Source: Deltaproteobacteria bacterium
GTDB lineage: Bacteria > Desulfobacterota > JADFXK01
DNA: 20,967 nucleotides
Assembly: GCA_015233295.1 (NCBI GenBank)
Contig: JADFYC010000017.1
Location: forward strand, 1-20,967
Direction of reading: 5' to 3'
This document shows, piece by piece, positions 1-6,184 of this stretch (within the stretch, counting starts at the first letter, position 1; each line of letters begins with the position of its first letter). The notes beneath the pieces are model-generated. The model saw only the letters and a program-made list of their open reading frames with translations. It made no database searches and was not told the origin of the DNA. The position numbers and the translations under genes were made by a program.

Positions 1-157
1 CAAAATACAATGTAATACCCACATAAAATCGCCAGCAATTCCGTACTCAGCCGTAGCTGGATATCCCATTCAAAGGAAATGACTTTGGGGGCCGTCCGAC
101 CTCCTGACCATTCTGCTGACACGTAACATACCGTATTTCCTAGGGCAACGCCCTGGG
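1..157. repeat. ~157 bp direct repeat, copy 1
   Basis: This stretch is repeated 174 bp downstream with 8 mismatches by my count over 157 positions (about 95% identity). It ends in an 8-bp hairpin with a 3-nt loop: CCTAGGGC (139-146), AAC, GCCCTGGG (150-157), one mismatch in the arms. No reading frame of interest runs through it and no transposase is adjacent. The window begins inside or at the edge of the unit, so the true left boundary is unknown. It may be part of a longer tandem array. Confidence 0.85.
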
Positions 158-174
158 TAGGGGCGGCGACTATA

Positions 175-331
175 CAAAATACCATGTAATACCCACATAA
201 AATCGCCAGCAATTCCGTACTCAGCCGTAGCCGGATATCCCATTCAAAGGAAATGACTTTGGGGGCCGTCCGACCTCCTGACCATTCTGCTGACACGTAA
301 CCTGCCGTATTTCCCAGGGCGTTGCCCTGGG
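175..331. repeat. ~157 bp direct repeat, copy 2
   Basis: Second copy of the unit at 1-157, separated from it by a 17-bp GC-rich spacer. Differences cluster near the hairpin end (two near 302-304, one in the left arm, three in the loop). The terminal hairpin is perfect here: CCCAGGGC (313-320), GTT, GCCCTGGG (324-331). The loop GTT is the reverse complement of the AAC loop in copy 1, as if the loop had flipped. Confidence 0.85.
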
Positions 332-356
332 CTAACATAGAGCGCCCCGTTGGGGC
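313..356. repeat. REP-like double hairpin
   Basis: Two hairpins lie side by side: a perfect 8-bp arm pair (313-331, loop GTT) and a perfect 5-bp pair GCCCC-GTT-GGGGC (344-356), joined by a 12-nt linker. Read on the other strand, the order is short hairpin, 12-nt linker ending in TAG, long hairpin. That is the plan of the element at 5205-5256. Paired short palindromes of this kind resemble REP/BIME elements mobilised in trans by REP-associated tyrosine transposases. The assignment is inferred, because no such transposase gene is in the window. Confidence 0.6.
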
Positions 357-420
357 TTATTCGGAATGGTCTATTTTAAAAAAGTTGGCACGATTGTTCG
401 TCGGCTTAAGTCAATGACAT

Positions 421-571
421 TGCGTTGCATGTTACTCGTTGCATGTTATTCGTTGCTCGATACCGGTCACTGGTAGTTTGATACAGGTTACTGGTTTATT
501 CTTAATAACCGGTTGTGTCCTTGAAACAAGTAACAAGAAACAAGCAACGAGCAACCTGTAACATGCAACCA
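421..571. repeat. Inverted pair of degenerate heptamer arrays
   Basis: From about 421 to 500 the minus strand reads as consecutive heptamers close to RWGTAAC/ATGCAAC. From about 521 to 571 the plus strand reads the same kind of heptamers (AGTAACA, AGCAACG, TGTAACA, TGCAACC). The arrays face each other, so the region can fold: 424-435 is the exact reverse complement of 558-569 (12 bp), and 452-459 of 548-555 (8 bp). Within the left array a 21-bp unit (three heptamers) is repeated at 459-479 and 480-500. Related arrays lie at 1645-1681 and 11007-11075. Function unknown. Confidence 0.75.
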
Positions 572-763
572 GAGAGGCACCCGTCCCTTACTCCGCCGGT
601 TTTTTTGACCGACGGTGCTTGTTCGGGAGCCTGGAATAATATGGTTATGGATTTTTCAAGGAGCAGCGGAAAGGTATGAGTATAAGCTGACCGGAATTCA
701 GCCCGAGATCAGGGTCTCCAGGTTATCGGGTCAAGGCCCTTCACGGTCGGCCTGGAGATGATT

Positions 764-919
764 TTAGAAGATGGCCGGTTTTAAAAGTTTAAAAAGAGAT
801 TGTTCATATTTTCTGCATATGTTCAAAGAACAATCACGGGCCAGACCGATGCCGATCAAACGGCAATACAAGGTCAGCGGGTTCAGATAGTGTTGGCACA
901 TCATTCGTAAGCGGTTCAT
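764..919 (-). CDS. Small Cys-rich basic protein, 51 aa
   Basis: Too short for ordinary ORF lists. It starts at the ATG at 919-917, preceded by GGGAG with 8 nt of spacing (minus strand GGGAGCAACGAC-ATG), and stops with TAA at 766-764. The product has four cysteines (C8, C19, C30, C35). Its core at residues 8-21 reads C-x-H-Y-L-N-P-L-x-x-Y-C-R-L, followed later by a C-x-x-Y-E motif at 35-39. This arrangement matches, from memory, a family of very short conserved hypothetical proteins in Desulfobacterota with HYLNPLHVYCRL-like cores. No signal peptide or membrane helix is seen. Function is unknown. The codon pattern and Shine-Dalgarno site favour a real gene over chance, but the length keeps certainty moderate. 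Confidence 0.55.
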   Translation of the reverse strand: MNRLRMMCQHYLNPLTLYCRLIGIGLARDCSLNICRKYEQSLFKLLKPAIF

Positions 920-1644
920 GTCGTTGCTCCCATCTGTTGTCAGTCAATCGGAACTGGATTGATGCAGTTTTCCCGGCCCGGTCAAAGCAGTCGGAGCCAA
1001 AACAAAAAGCCACGGGCAGACCACCCATGGCTTCTGTAGGGAAAATAGGTCACTCAGTAGCTGGGGCCGTCTTTGTTTGGCGCATTAGTTTTCAGTGAGC
1101 AATAAATGTAAATCAAGATGTCGTCCTCAGAGAAAAGGTGGTTGCAGATCAAACAGGGCTTCAGCCGGTGTTTCTGAATAAGGTTTTGATGTTTGATTAT
1201 ATTATCGACACTGGGGAGCAAGAACTTTAGCTGGAGTATGAAGTATTGTTTATCTGGTTACAGGGGTAAGGACTTTTGCGTCTCCGTTTACCTTTATAGA
1301 ATGCAATTCTGATGCCGGACATGAACGGTTTGACATTACAAAAATTTAACAATTAAGATCAATAGATTAAGACAAGGACAGCCGAACCCAGACACGTTTT
1401 GATCTCCTCGGATAGGTAGAAAATGACACATCTCGTCACTTTTTTGCCTCACAGTGTTATTTTCCTGAACACCGTGTTCACAAAAGTTAACACCATGGTC
1501 AACTGCTCAAGAATCTCCGTTCTATTTTGTGTTCGTTGGCGTGGTTACGTTTTCTTCATCCAATTGATATCCGGATGAATCTGCACAGCCTTATTAACGG
1601 CCCTGGAAGCATCGGTTTCTGGTGCTCGTTACCGGCATTCGTTG
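920..1644. other. Gene-free stretch
   Basis: About 720 bp without a convincing reading frame on either strand. Stop codons are frequent in all frames and nothing resembles a gene remnant I recognise. The only structure seen is the nested palindrome at 1454-1493. Confidence 0.5.
1454..1493. other. Nested palindrome (hairpin or operator-like)
   Basis: Outer arms GTGTTATTTT (1454-1463) and AAAAGTTAACAC (1482-1493) pair with a 2-nt bulge. Inside them sits a 13-bp palindrome GAACAC-C-GTGTTC (1467-1479). No U-tract follows, so it is not an obvious intrinsic terminator. A protein-binding site or structured RNA element is possible, but no gene adjoins it closely. Confidence 0.4.
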
Positions 1645-1681
1645 AACAAAAATGCAACATGTAACAAGAAACATGCAACAT
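1645..1681 (+). repeat. Degenerate heptamer array (short)
   Basis: About five consecutive heptamers on the plus strand (ATGCAAC, ATGTAAC, AAGAAAC, ATGCAAC preceded by a weaker unit). They are the same class as at 421-571 and 11007-11075. The array lies 3' of the minus-strand gene at 1723-2250. Confidence 0.65.
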
Positions 1682-1722
1682 CATCTCGAAAAGGGACAAT
1701 TATGACCATTCGAGGTATAAAT

Positions 1723-2250
1723 CTACATCCCCCACACGCCGGCCTTATTTGCCGCGGCTCTTTCTTGGGCCCTGGTATACCTGTCGGCATTGGGATGATC
1801 AGTGTCTTGGGGGTCGGCCACGGCCAGGCCCCGTTCGATCAGGCTGAGTCCATAATCCTGCCCGTCGATAAAAACATATCCTTGCAATTCGTTCGCCGAA
1901 TTCCGCTGAGGCGCGGCAAATTTGACGATAATCTGACGCCCGGCCAAACCTTCGGCTTCCCCCCTGGCGGTTTCGCCGGCAATCATGAGGTTATTCTTGG
2001 CCACGGCCAGGCTCTTGGCCAGCAAGGTCAATACCTTACTCTTATTCGCCGGGAAAGCGATTATTCCCCGGACGTTAAGCTTCTCAGGAGCAGGGTCGCC
2101 ACCCTTGAGAGATGGAATAATCAAAGTCCCGGCGTCTTCCGCCCGGACCACCGTTGTCTTCAATTCTTCGGAGACGTCCGAGGACAGGGCCACCCAGTAG
2201 CCGGTCATCAAGACCATGGTCATGGCCAATAAAATTGTCTTCCGCACCAT
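1723..2250 (-). CDS. Exported SNase-fold protein lacking the active site
   Basis: The 175-residue product begins with a signal peptide or signal anchor (MVRKTILLAMTMVLMTG). The start at 2250 is chosen because GGAGG lies 7 nt upstream; an in-frame ATG 21 bp further up has no such site. The C-terminal third follows the staphylococcal-nuclease pattern: G-Y-V-F-I-D-G, then L-I-E-R-G-L-A, then an Ala/Arg-rich helix ending in A-G-V-W-G. In active thermonucleases the catalytic residues are Arg35, Glu43 and Arg87 (S. aureus numbering). Here the region after V-R-G-I lacks the D-x-P-E motif, and the Arg before the GYVFIDG strand is missing. It is therefore probably a non-catalytic member acting outside the cytoplasmic membrane. 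It stands alone, transcribed away from the hicB-like gene. Confidence 0.7.
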   Translation of the reverse strand: MVRKTILLAMTMVLMTGYWVALSSDVSEELKTTVVRAEDAGTLIIPSLKGGDPAPEKLNVRGIIAFPANKSKVLTLLAKSLAVAKNNLMIAGETARGEAEGLAGRQIIVKFAAPQRNSANELQGYVFIDGQDYGLSLIERGLAVADPQDTDHPNADRYTRAQERAAANKAGVWGM

Positions 2251-2540
2251 ACCGCGGCCTCCTCTCATCATGCCTCAGGTGAAACTCGACCGGCCTCCCT
2301 CGTGTCCTGGATGTGGCAGCCTACCGCTCAACCGATCATCCATTGGTTCCCATCATACAGACTGGATCCGAAAAATCAAGCACACGGTATAAAATTTTCG
2401 GGCATTATTTGCGCGGGGAGCTGTTGGGTTTGTGAGACATGGCAGGAGGCAGGTTGGGTGGGGTTCGTTCAAAATTGAATGCAGGCTTGGCTTGATTAGA
2501 TTTGGTAGATCAGGCTTCCCGGCTGATTCTCAAAATTACA

Positions 2541-2570
2541 ATTGCTTTAGAATTTGATTGCTTTGGAATT
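2541..2570 (+). repeat. Operator-like direct repeat upstream of the HicB-like gene
   Basis: ATTGCTTTAGAATT (2541-2554) is repeated as ATTGCTTTGGAATT (2557-2570), one mismatch in 14, with 16-bp spacing. It overlaps the predicted -35 region of the hicB-like gene, as expected for an antitoxin autoregulatory operator. Binding is inferred. Confidence 0.4.
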
Positions 2571-2581
2571 CAAAATATGCT
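2554..2581 (+). promoter_or_regulatory. Weak sigma70-like promoter candidate
   Basis: TTGATT (2554-2559) and TATGCT (2576-2581) with 16-bp spacing, each matching 4 of 6 consensus positions, about 60 bp upstream of the hicB-like start. The surrounding sequence is AT-rich. Confidence 0.3.
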
Positions 2582-2643
2582 AATCTATGATGTCTTTATT
2601 GGTGGTATTTATTATCTACTTTTTTGTTTCATGAGGTTTCGTC

Positions 2644-2880
2644 ATGGCTCGTCATCACTTTAAGGTACTATTGGAATTTGATAAAACAGATAATTTATGG
2701 GTCACCTATGTCCCCGGCTTGAATTACCTGTCTACGTTTGGCGAGACCAGAGAAGAGGCGTTACAAAACACCCGTGAGGCTATAGCCGGTTATTTTGAAG
2801 CAGCCGAAAAAGAAGGGATGCCGATTGATGTTACTTCGTCGGAACCGGAATTAGTGCATACCTTAACGCGCTTAACCTGA
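2644..2880 (+). CDS. HicB-family antitoxin-like protein (orphan)
   Basis: The 78-residue product is of the HicB/UPF0150 type. A short beta-strand region (F-K-V-L-L-E-F-D) is followed by W-V-T-Y-V-P-G-L, then G-E-T-R-E-E-A-L-Q-N-T-R-E-A-I, the family's hallmark. The protein stops shortly after this partial RNase-H-like fold, with no C-terminal DNA-binding domain. HicB proteins normally neutralise the small RNA-cleaving toxin HicA from an adjacent gene. I find no HicA-like frame on either side, so this is an orphan or a stand-alone regulator. Start: GAGG 7 nt upstream of the ATG. The next gene begins 88 bp downstream on the same strand. Confidence 0.8.
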   Translation: MARHHFKVLLEFDKTDNLWVTYVPGLNYLSTFGETREEALQNTREAIAGYFEAAEKEGMPIDVTSSEPELVHTLTRLT

Positions 2881-2967
2881 CGAGCAACCGCATGAGCGTT
2901 TGGCGGGACTCCGAAGTCTTTCATGGTCGCTGTTTACAGATTAGCTTTTCATCCGACGGAGAAAGGT

Positions 2968-3726
2968 ATGAAACTGCCTTCATGGTTTAGGTTTATCTGG
3001 TGGCTTCTCATCAGCGGACTCACGGCTTGGTTGTTCTACAAGCGTGTTCCAGCGATCGTGGCCGGGCACCCAGCCCTGATAGATGTTTTCATCTTCATTG
3101 TTCTTGTAGCCCTTCTTCTGGCGCCCATTTTTCAGGAAGTGTCTTTTTTTGGGCTCAAGTTCAAACAAGCCATCGATGATTTCCAAAAACAGCTATCTAC
3201 TCAGCTGAGCATCTTCAAGGCAGAAATACAGACCACGATAAATACCAGCAGCAACGTGAGTGTGACCATTCCACCATCTCCTGCCGACGATCAGCTACCG
3301 GAGCTCGAAAACAGAATAAATAAGGCTGTCTCGCAGGCCCTAGAGGAACAAGGATTCGAGACGCCAAGACAAAGCGGTAAGGCCGAACCTGAGATCGACG
3401 ATAGAGCCATCTATCTGTTCACAGTCCGGCACGCAATTGAAGCAAAGCTGCGAGGTATTGCCAAGTTTTCAGAGCCCTTAAACAGGACGCCCTTGGGTAT
3501 AAGTCGGCTAACAAAGCTATTAGTTGAGCAGGAATTGCTACATCCGAAAATAGCTAACGCCATCAAAGCGATATACTCCGTTTGCTCTCCGGCTATTCAC
3601 GGTGAGCCAGTAACAGATGCTCAGGTTCAATTCGTACAAGACGTTTCACAGCAAGTATTGCAAGCTTTGGTGGAGATTGAGCGTCTAATAGCTGGTTCAC
3701 CAAACGCTGCAGAATCACGTCGATGA
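2968..3726 (+). CDS. Two-helix membrane protein with DUF4145-like C-terminal domain
   Basis: The 252-residue protein has two hydrophobic helices at about residues 7-24 and 36-56. A cytoplasmic coiled-coil stretch (about 60-95) and a Pro-rich linker follow. The C-terminal helical domain (about 145-240) has R-x-A-I-E at its start and a S-P-A-I-H-G motif near 207-212. That domain loosely resembles DUF4145/HEPN-like helical modules, where an H-G or N-x-x-H-G motif is typical; the resemblance is from memory. Start at 2968 is chosen for GGAG 6 nt upstream; an in-frame ATG at 2923 lacks a ribosome site. Function is not recognised. Its position between antitoxin genes suggests accessory DNA rather than core metabolism. 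Confidence 0.65.
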   Translation: MKLPSWFRFIWWLLISGLTAWLFYKRVPAIVAGHPALIDVFIFIVLVALLLAPIFQEVSFFGLKFKQAIDDFQKQLSTQLSIFKAEIQTTINTSSNVSVTIPPSPADDQLPELENRINKAVSQALEEQGFETPRQSGKAEPEIDDRAIYLFTVRHAIEAKLRGIAKFSEPLNRTPLGISRLTKLLVEQELLHPKIANAIKAIYSVCSPAIHGEPVTDAQVQFVQDVSQQVLQALVEIERLIAGSPNAAESRR

Positions 3727-3880
3727 GAATTGACCTTGGACTTCTTATTACCGCATAGATAAAGGGCCTCTTAGTCATAAAGAGCCGGTCGACACTCTCA
3801 GCCGAGCAAAAATCAAAAACGGCCAAGTTATCCGGTCCTGAAGGTGGTCAAACAAGCTAGCCCTTGACAGGAATATTTTG

Positions 3881-3909
3881 TTTCATTTTTCCGCCGGTTG
3901 TGTTATGAT
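3881..3909 (+). promoter_or_regulatory. Promoter candidate for the antitoxin/VapC operon
   Basis: A good -10 (TATGAT, 3904-3909) has a weak TTTCAT -35 at 17 bp. A perfect TTGACA (3864-3869) also occurs, but 34 bp away, too far to pair with this -10. The predicted start lies about 40 bp before the first antitoxin-like gene. Confidence 0.35.
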
Positions 3910-3956
3910 TTAAAGGAGATTGATTCATTTGCTGTCACCTGCCAGAGGTTATGAAC

Positions 3957-4214
3957 ATGCCGACCAAGACCTTCGAGCAAGTCAAAGGAAGCGAGTTCCC
4001 CGCCGGCTTGCTGGAAAAATTTGGTTTCTTTCCAGATCAAATTTTTAACATTACCTTCGAGGTAGTCGAGAAAGATGCGGGCAAAGTGCACAGCGAAGAA
4101 GCGAGAGACTCCATAGAGGAAAGCGTAATTTCGTTGCAACTGGCTATGCGGGGCATGGAAGATGACGACGAACCCGAATATACTTTAGCCGATCTCAAGG
4201 AACGCTGGAATTAA
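3957..4214 (+). CDS. Small acidic antitoxin-like protein
   Basis: 85 residues. The second ATG (3957) is chosen because AGAGG lies 8 nt upstream of it but only 2 nt from the ATG at 3951. The N-terminal half has the pattern F-P-x-x-L-L-x(6)-P-D-x-x-x-N-I-T-F-E (residues 14-35), matched by the next gene product (F-P...P-D...V-V-I-E). The C-terminus is acidic and ends in E-Y-T-L-A-D-L-K-E-R-W-N, as is common in antitoxins that wrap toxins. It precedes the VapBC-like pair by 27 bp on the same strand and has no toxin of its own. It may be a duplicated antitoxin, a third operon member or a decoy antitoxin. The family assignment is inferred. Confidence 0.55.
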   Translation: MPTKTFEQVKGSEFPAGLLEKFGFFPDQIFNITFEVVEKDAGKVHSEEARDSIEESVISLQLAMRGMEDDDEPEYTLADLKERWN

Positions 4215-4241
4215 TGAAATCATCAGCCAAAGGACACGGGC

Positions 4242-4508
4242 ATGGAACTGCAAACCACGATCAGAGACTTCCCAAACAAAATAAGCAGCCTAAACCTACC
4301 GCCGGACACGTCTATCCGGGTAGTGATAGAACTTGGTGAGACACCGGGGGAGAAAATTGAAGCCGGGGATGAAGTTGCGGAAAAGAAAGGCCGATGGGCC
4401 CAGGTGGCTGAAGAATTGGCTGCGGCAAATGTTTTAGAAGGCAGATCAGAAGAGGTAAATAAACTCTTTAGAGAATTCCGGGACAATTTTTCTTTTGAGC
4501 GAAAATGA
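4242..4508 (+). CDS. VapB-like antitoxin
   Basis: 88 residues, starting 7 nt after AAGGA, directly upstream of a PIN toxin gene that it overlaps by 4 bp (ATGA). That is the usual VapB-VapC order. The N-terminus (residues 1-30) forms a short beta-rich segment with F-P...P-P-D...V-V-I-E-L, related to the previous gene product. The C-terminal half is charged and helical (E-V-N-K-L-F-R-E-F-R-D) and would bind the toxin. It should hold the PIN ribonuclease inactive and bind the operon promoter. I cannot place it in a named VapB subfamily from sequence alone. Confidence 0.7.
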   Translation: MELQTTIRDFPNKISSLNLPPDTSIRVVIELGETPGEKIEAGDEVAEKKGRWAQVAEELAAANVLEGRSEEVNKLFREFRDNFSFERK

Positions 4509-4987
4509 GAAAATATCTTCTTGATTCCAATATAATTTCATATTTATACGACGCTAAATCTCCCTTTCGGGATGCGATAAAGAAAAATCTTACATCTGTT
4601 GCTGAAGAAGATGAAGTTGTGGTTTCAATCTTGACGATTTATGAACATTATTATGGTATGGCCAAAGCAGAAAGCGCCAACGATGCCGATCTTGTTGAGA
4701 GATTAGAAAAAGCTTGCAGTATTCTTTTAAAAAAATTCCCGATACTCCCTTTATCAATCGCCGGAGCGAAAGAATTTGGAAAATTAAAGGATGAGTATCG
4801 CAAAATATTAGAAAAAGTGATAACAAAAAAGAAAGACTTGAAAAAACATTTGGAACGAAAAAGCATCGACTTGATGCTTGCCGGCAGCGCCATTGCCGAG
4901 AACGCCATTTTTGTCAGTAATGATGAAATATTTGAAACAATCAAAGAAATGCGTCCGGACTTCCGGCTGGAAAATTGGACGCGATAG
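4505..4987 (+). CDS. vapC: PIN-domain ribonuclease toxin (VapC type)
   Basis: 160-residue PIN-domain protein. The acidic tetrad expected for a Mg-dependent ribonuclease is present: D7 in L-L-D-S-N-I, E47 in T-I-Y-E-H, D122 in S-I-D-L-M-L-A, and D140 in V-S-N-D-E-I-F. VapC toxins cleave specific tRNAs or rRNA to arrest translation; this target is not predictable here. The start overlaps the antitoxin stop (ATGA), so translation is probably coupled; there is only a weak upstream ribosome site. A lysine-rich insertion (about residues 93-119) makes it slightly longer than many VapCs. Base composition is AT-richer than the metabolic genes nearby, consistent with acquisition by transfer. Confidence 0.85.
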   Translation: MRKYLLDSNIISYLYDAKSPFRDAIKKNLTSVAEEDEVVVSILTIYEHYYGMAKAESANDADLVERLEKACSILLKKFPILPLSIAGAKEFGKLKDEYRKILEKVITKKKDLKKHLERKSIDLMLAGSAIAENAIFVSNDEIFETIKEMRPDFRLENWTR

Positions 4988-5204
4988 TCAATCACCCCCA
5001 CCGATTCCCAATTACCCTTCAAAACCGATCCTCAATCACTCCTTCCCCAACACCTCCAACCACAATCCGGCCAAAACTACGTGGAGTAGACCGGGCTGCC
5101 GTACCCAAACCAACGCGGCACGGCCGCAATACTCCCGGTCGCCTCCCTTTTGAAGATTCCCAGCCGGGGATAGGCACACCATTGACCAGGCCACCGTCTT
5201 AATA
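4988..5204. other. Intergenic, no gene seen
   Basis: About 217 bp between VapC and the hairpin element, C-rich on the plus strand. A short open minus-strand frame of about 40 codons is visible but lacks a start and a recognisable product. Confidence 0.4.
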
Positions 5205-5256
5205 CCCCGGAGGGGTTACCCAATCTAGCCCAGGGTCAACGAAGTGCCACCCTGGG
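5205..5256. repeat. REP-like double hairpin
   Basis: A 4-bp hairpin CCCC-GGA-GGGG (5205-5215), a 13-nt linker ending in TAG, and a perfect 8-bp hairpin CCCAGGGT (5229-5236) / ACCCTGGG (5249-5256) with a 12-nt loop. The same arm sequence (CCCAGGG/CCCTGGG) and order occur in reverse orientation at 313-356. It lies about 80 bp downstream of the minus-strand crotonase stop, a usual location for REP elements. It could also act as a transcript end or stabiliser. Confidence 0.6.
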
Positions 5257-5335
5257 GAAGGACACGCACGCCAAAGAGTCAATTGTAACCGTCCAAAATA
5301 TTACATGCCACGAAAGGAGGTGGCTCAGGGATTTC

Positions 5336-6112
5336 TTAACGATCCCGCCAGTCCGGTGTCTTCTTCTCCAAGAATGATTTGATCCCGTGCTGGGCGTCTT
5401 CGGTCAGGAGATTCATGACCATGGTGGGTTTGGCTACTTCATAGGCTTTGCTGTCGGGCTGGTCCACCTGGGCGTAGAAGGCCCGCTTACCGATGGCGAT
5501 GATCATCCGGCTGGACACGGCGATCTGCTCGGCCAGTTCTTCGGTGGCCTTGGTCAGGTCATCGGAGGAGACGACCCGGTTGATCAGGCCCAGGTCCTTA
5601 GCTTCGGAGGCGGAGACATACCGGCCGGTCAGGAGCATCTCCATGGCCGCTTTTCGGCCGATGGCCCGTGTCAGAGCCACCATGGGACTGGTGCAGAATA
5701 CGCCGATCTTGACGCCGGGGGTGGCGAATCTGGCCCCTTCTTCAGCCACGGCCAGGTCGCAGGCGGCCACCAACTGACACCCGGCCGCAGTGGCGATGCC
5801 GTGGACCTGGGCGATCACCGGCTGGGGAATATCATGGATGAGTTGCATCATCTCGGTACAGTTATCAAAAATAGCCTGGTATTCCTTGACTCCGTGATCA
5901 ATCATCTCCACCAGATAATGGCCGGCGCAGAAATGCTTACCAGCCGCCTTGATGATCACTACCTTAACCGACTCATCCTGGGCCACCCGAGATAAGGCGT
6001 CGATCATCTCCCCGATCATGGTCAGGGACAGGGCGTTTATTTTAGAGGGATTATTTAAGGTCAGACAACCGATAGGGCCGGTCGTGGAAAAGAGAATCTC
6101 GGTGTATTCCAT
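5336..6112 (-). CDS. ECHDC3-type enoyl-CoA hydratase/isomerase family protein
   Basis: 258-residue crotonase-fold protein. The start at 6112 is preferred because AGGAGG sits 6 nt upstream; the ATG at 6118 abuts it. The CoA/oxyanion-hole segments are present: F-C-A-G-H at 61-65 and H-G-I-A-T-A-A-G-C-Q-L at 104-114. The two glutamates used by enoyl-CoA hydratases are replaced, by Q113 (normally G-C-E-L) and G133 (T-P-G-V, normally P-E). The A-A-G-C-Q-L-V-A-x-C-D and F-A-T-P-G-V strings match the ECHDC3 clade, including the human protein, whose reaction is not well defined. Hydratase activity is therefore unlikely; another acyl-CoA reaction or binding role is possible. It follows glycogen synthase by 72 bp and may be co-transcribed. 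Confidence 0.85.
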   Translation of the reverse strand: MEYTEILFSTTGPIGCLTLNNPSKINALSLTMIGEMIDALSRVAQDESVKVVIIKAAGKHFCAGHYLVEMIDHGVKEYQAIFDNCTEMMQLIHDIPQPVIAQVHGIATAAGCQLVAACDLAVAEEGARFATPGVKIGVFCTSPMVALTRAIGRKAAMEMLLTGRYVSASEAKDLGLINRVVSSDDLTKATEELAEQIAVSSRMIIAIGKRAFYAQVDQPDSKAYEVAKPTMVMNLLTEDAQHGIKSFLEKKTPDWRDR

Positions 6113-6128
6113 GAACATCCTCCTGAGG

Positions 6129-6148
6129 ATTAGTTTGGCGCAACTAAT
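6129..6148 (-). other. Hairpin just upstream of the crotonase ribosome site
   Basis: Perfect 7-bp arms ATTAGTT (6129-6135) and AACTAAT (6142-6148) with a 6-nt loop, in the 72-bp gap after glgA. On the minus strand the stem ends about 5 nt before the AGGAGG of the crotonase gene. No U-tract follows, so it is more likely an RNA processing or translation-affecting element than a terminator. Confidence 0.4.
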
Positions 6149-6184
6149 TTACCTGCTCGGTGGTTAGCTCCGGCAGAAAATAGC

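Noticed and set aside
1..331. Spaced repeats as a CRISPR array
   Set aside because: The unit is about 157 bp with only two copies and a 17-bp spacer; no cas genes are nearby.
834..1028. 64-codon minus-strand frame
   Set aside because: It overlaps the better-supported 51-codon gene at 764-919 in another frame, and has no clear ribosome site or recognisable motif.
1642..2232. 196-codon plus-strand frame opposite the SNase-fold gene
   Set aside because: It is antisense to a gene with signal peptide, ribosome site and family pattern; its start runs through the heptamer array.
3864..3909. TTGACA plus TATGAT as one strong promoter
   Set aside because: The spacing is 34 bp, twice the allowed distance; only the -10 is usable with a weaker -35.
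5034..5204. Minus-strand frame of about 40 codons after the REP-like element, possible gene remnant
   Set aside because: No start codon, no ribosome site and no family match I can name; left as intergenic.
5387..5995. 202-codon plus-strand frame opposite the crotonase
   Set aside because: A shadow of the well-conserved crotonase gene; Gly/His-rich composition typical of antisense translation.
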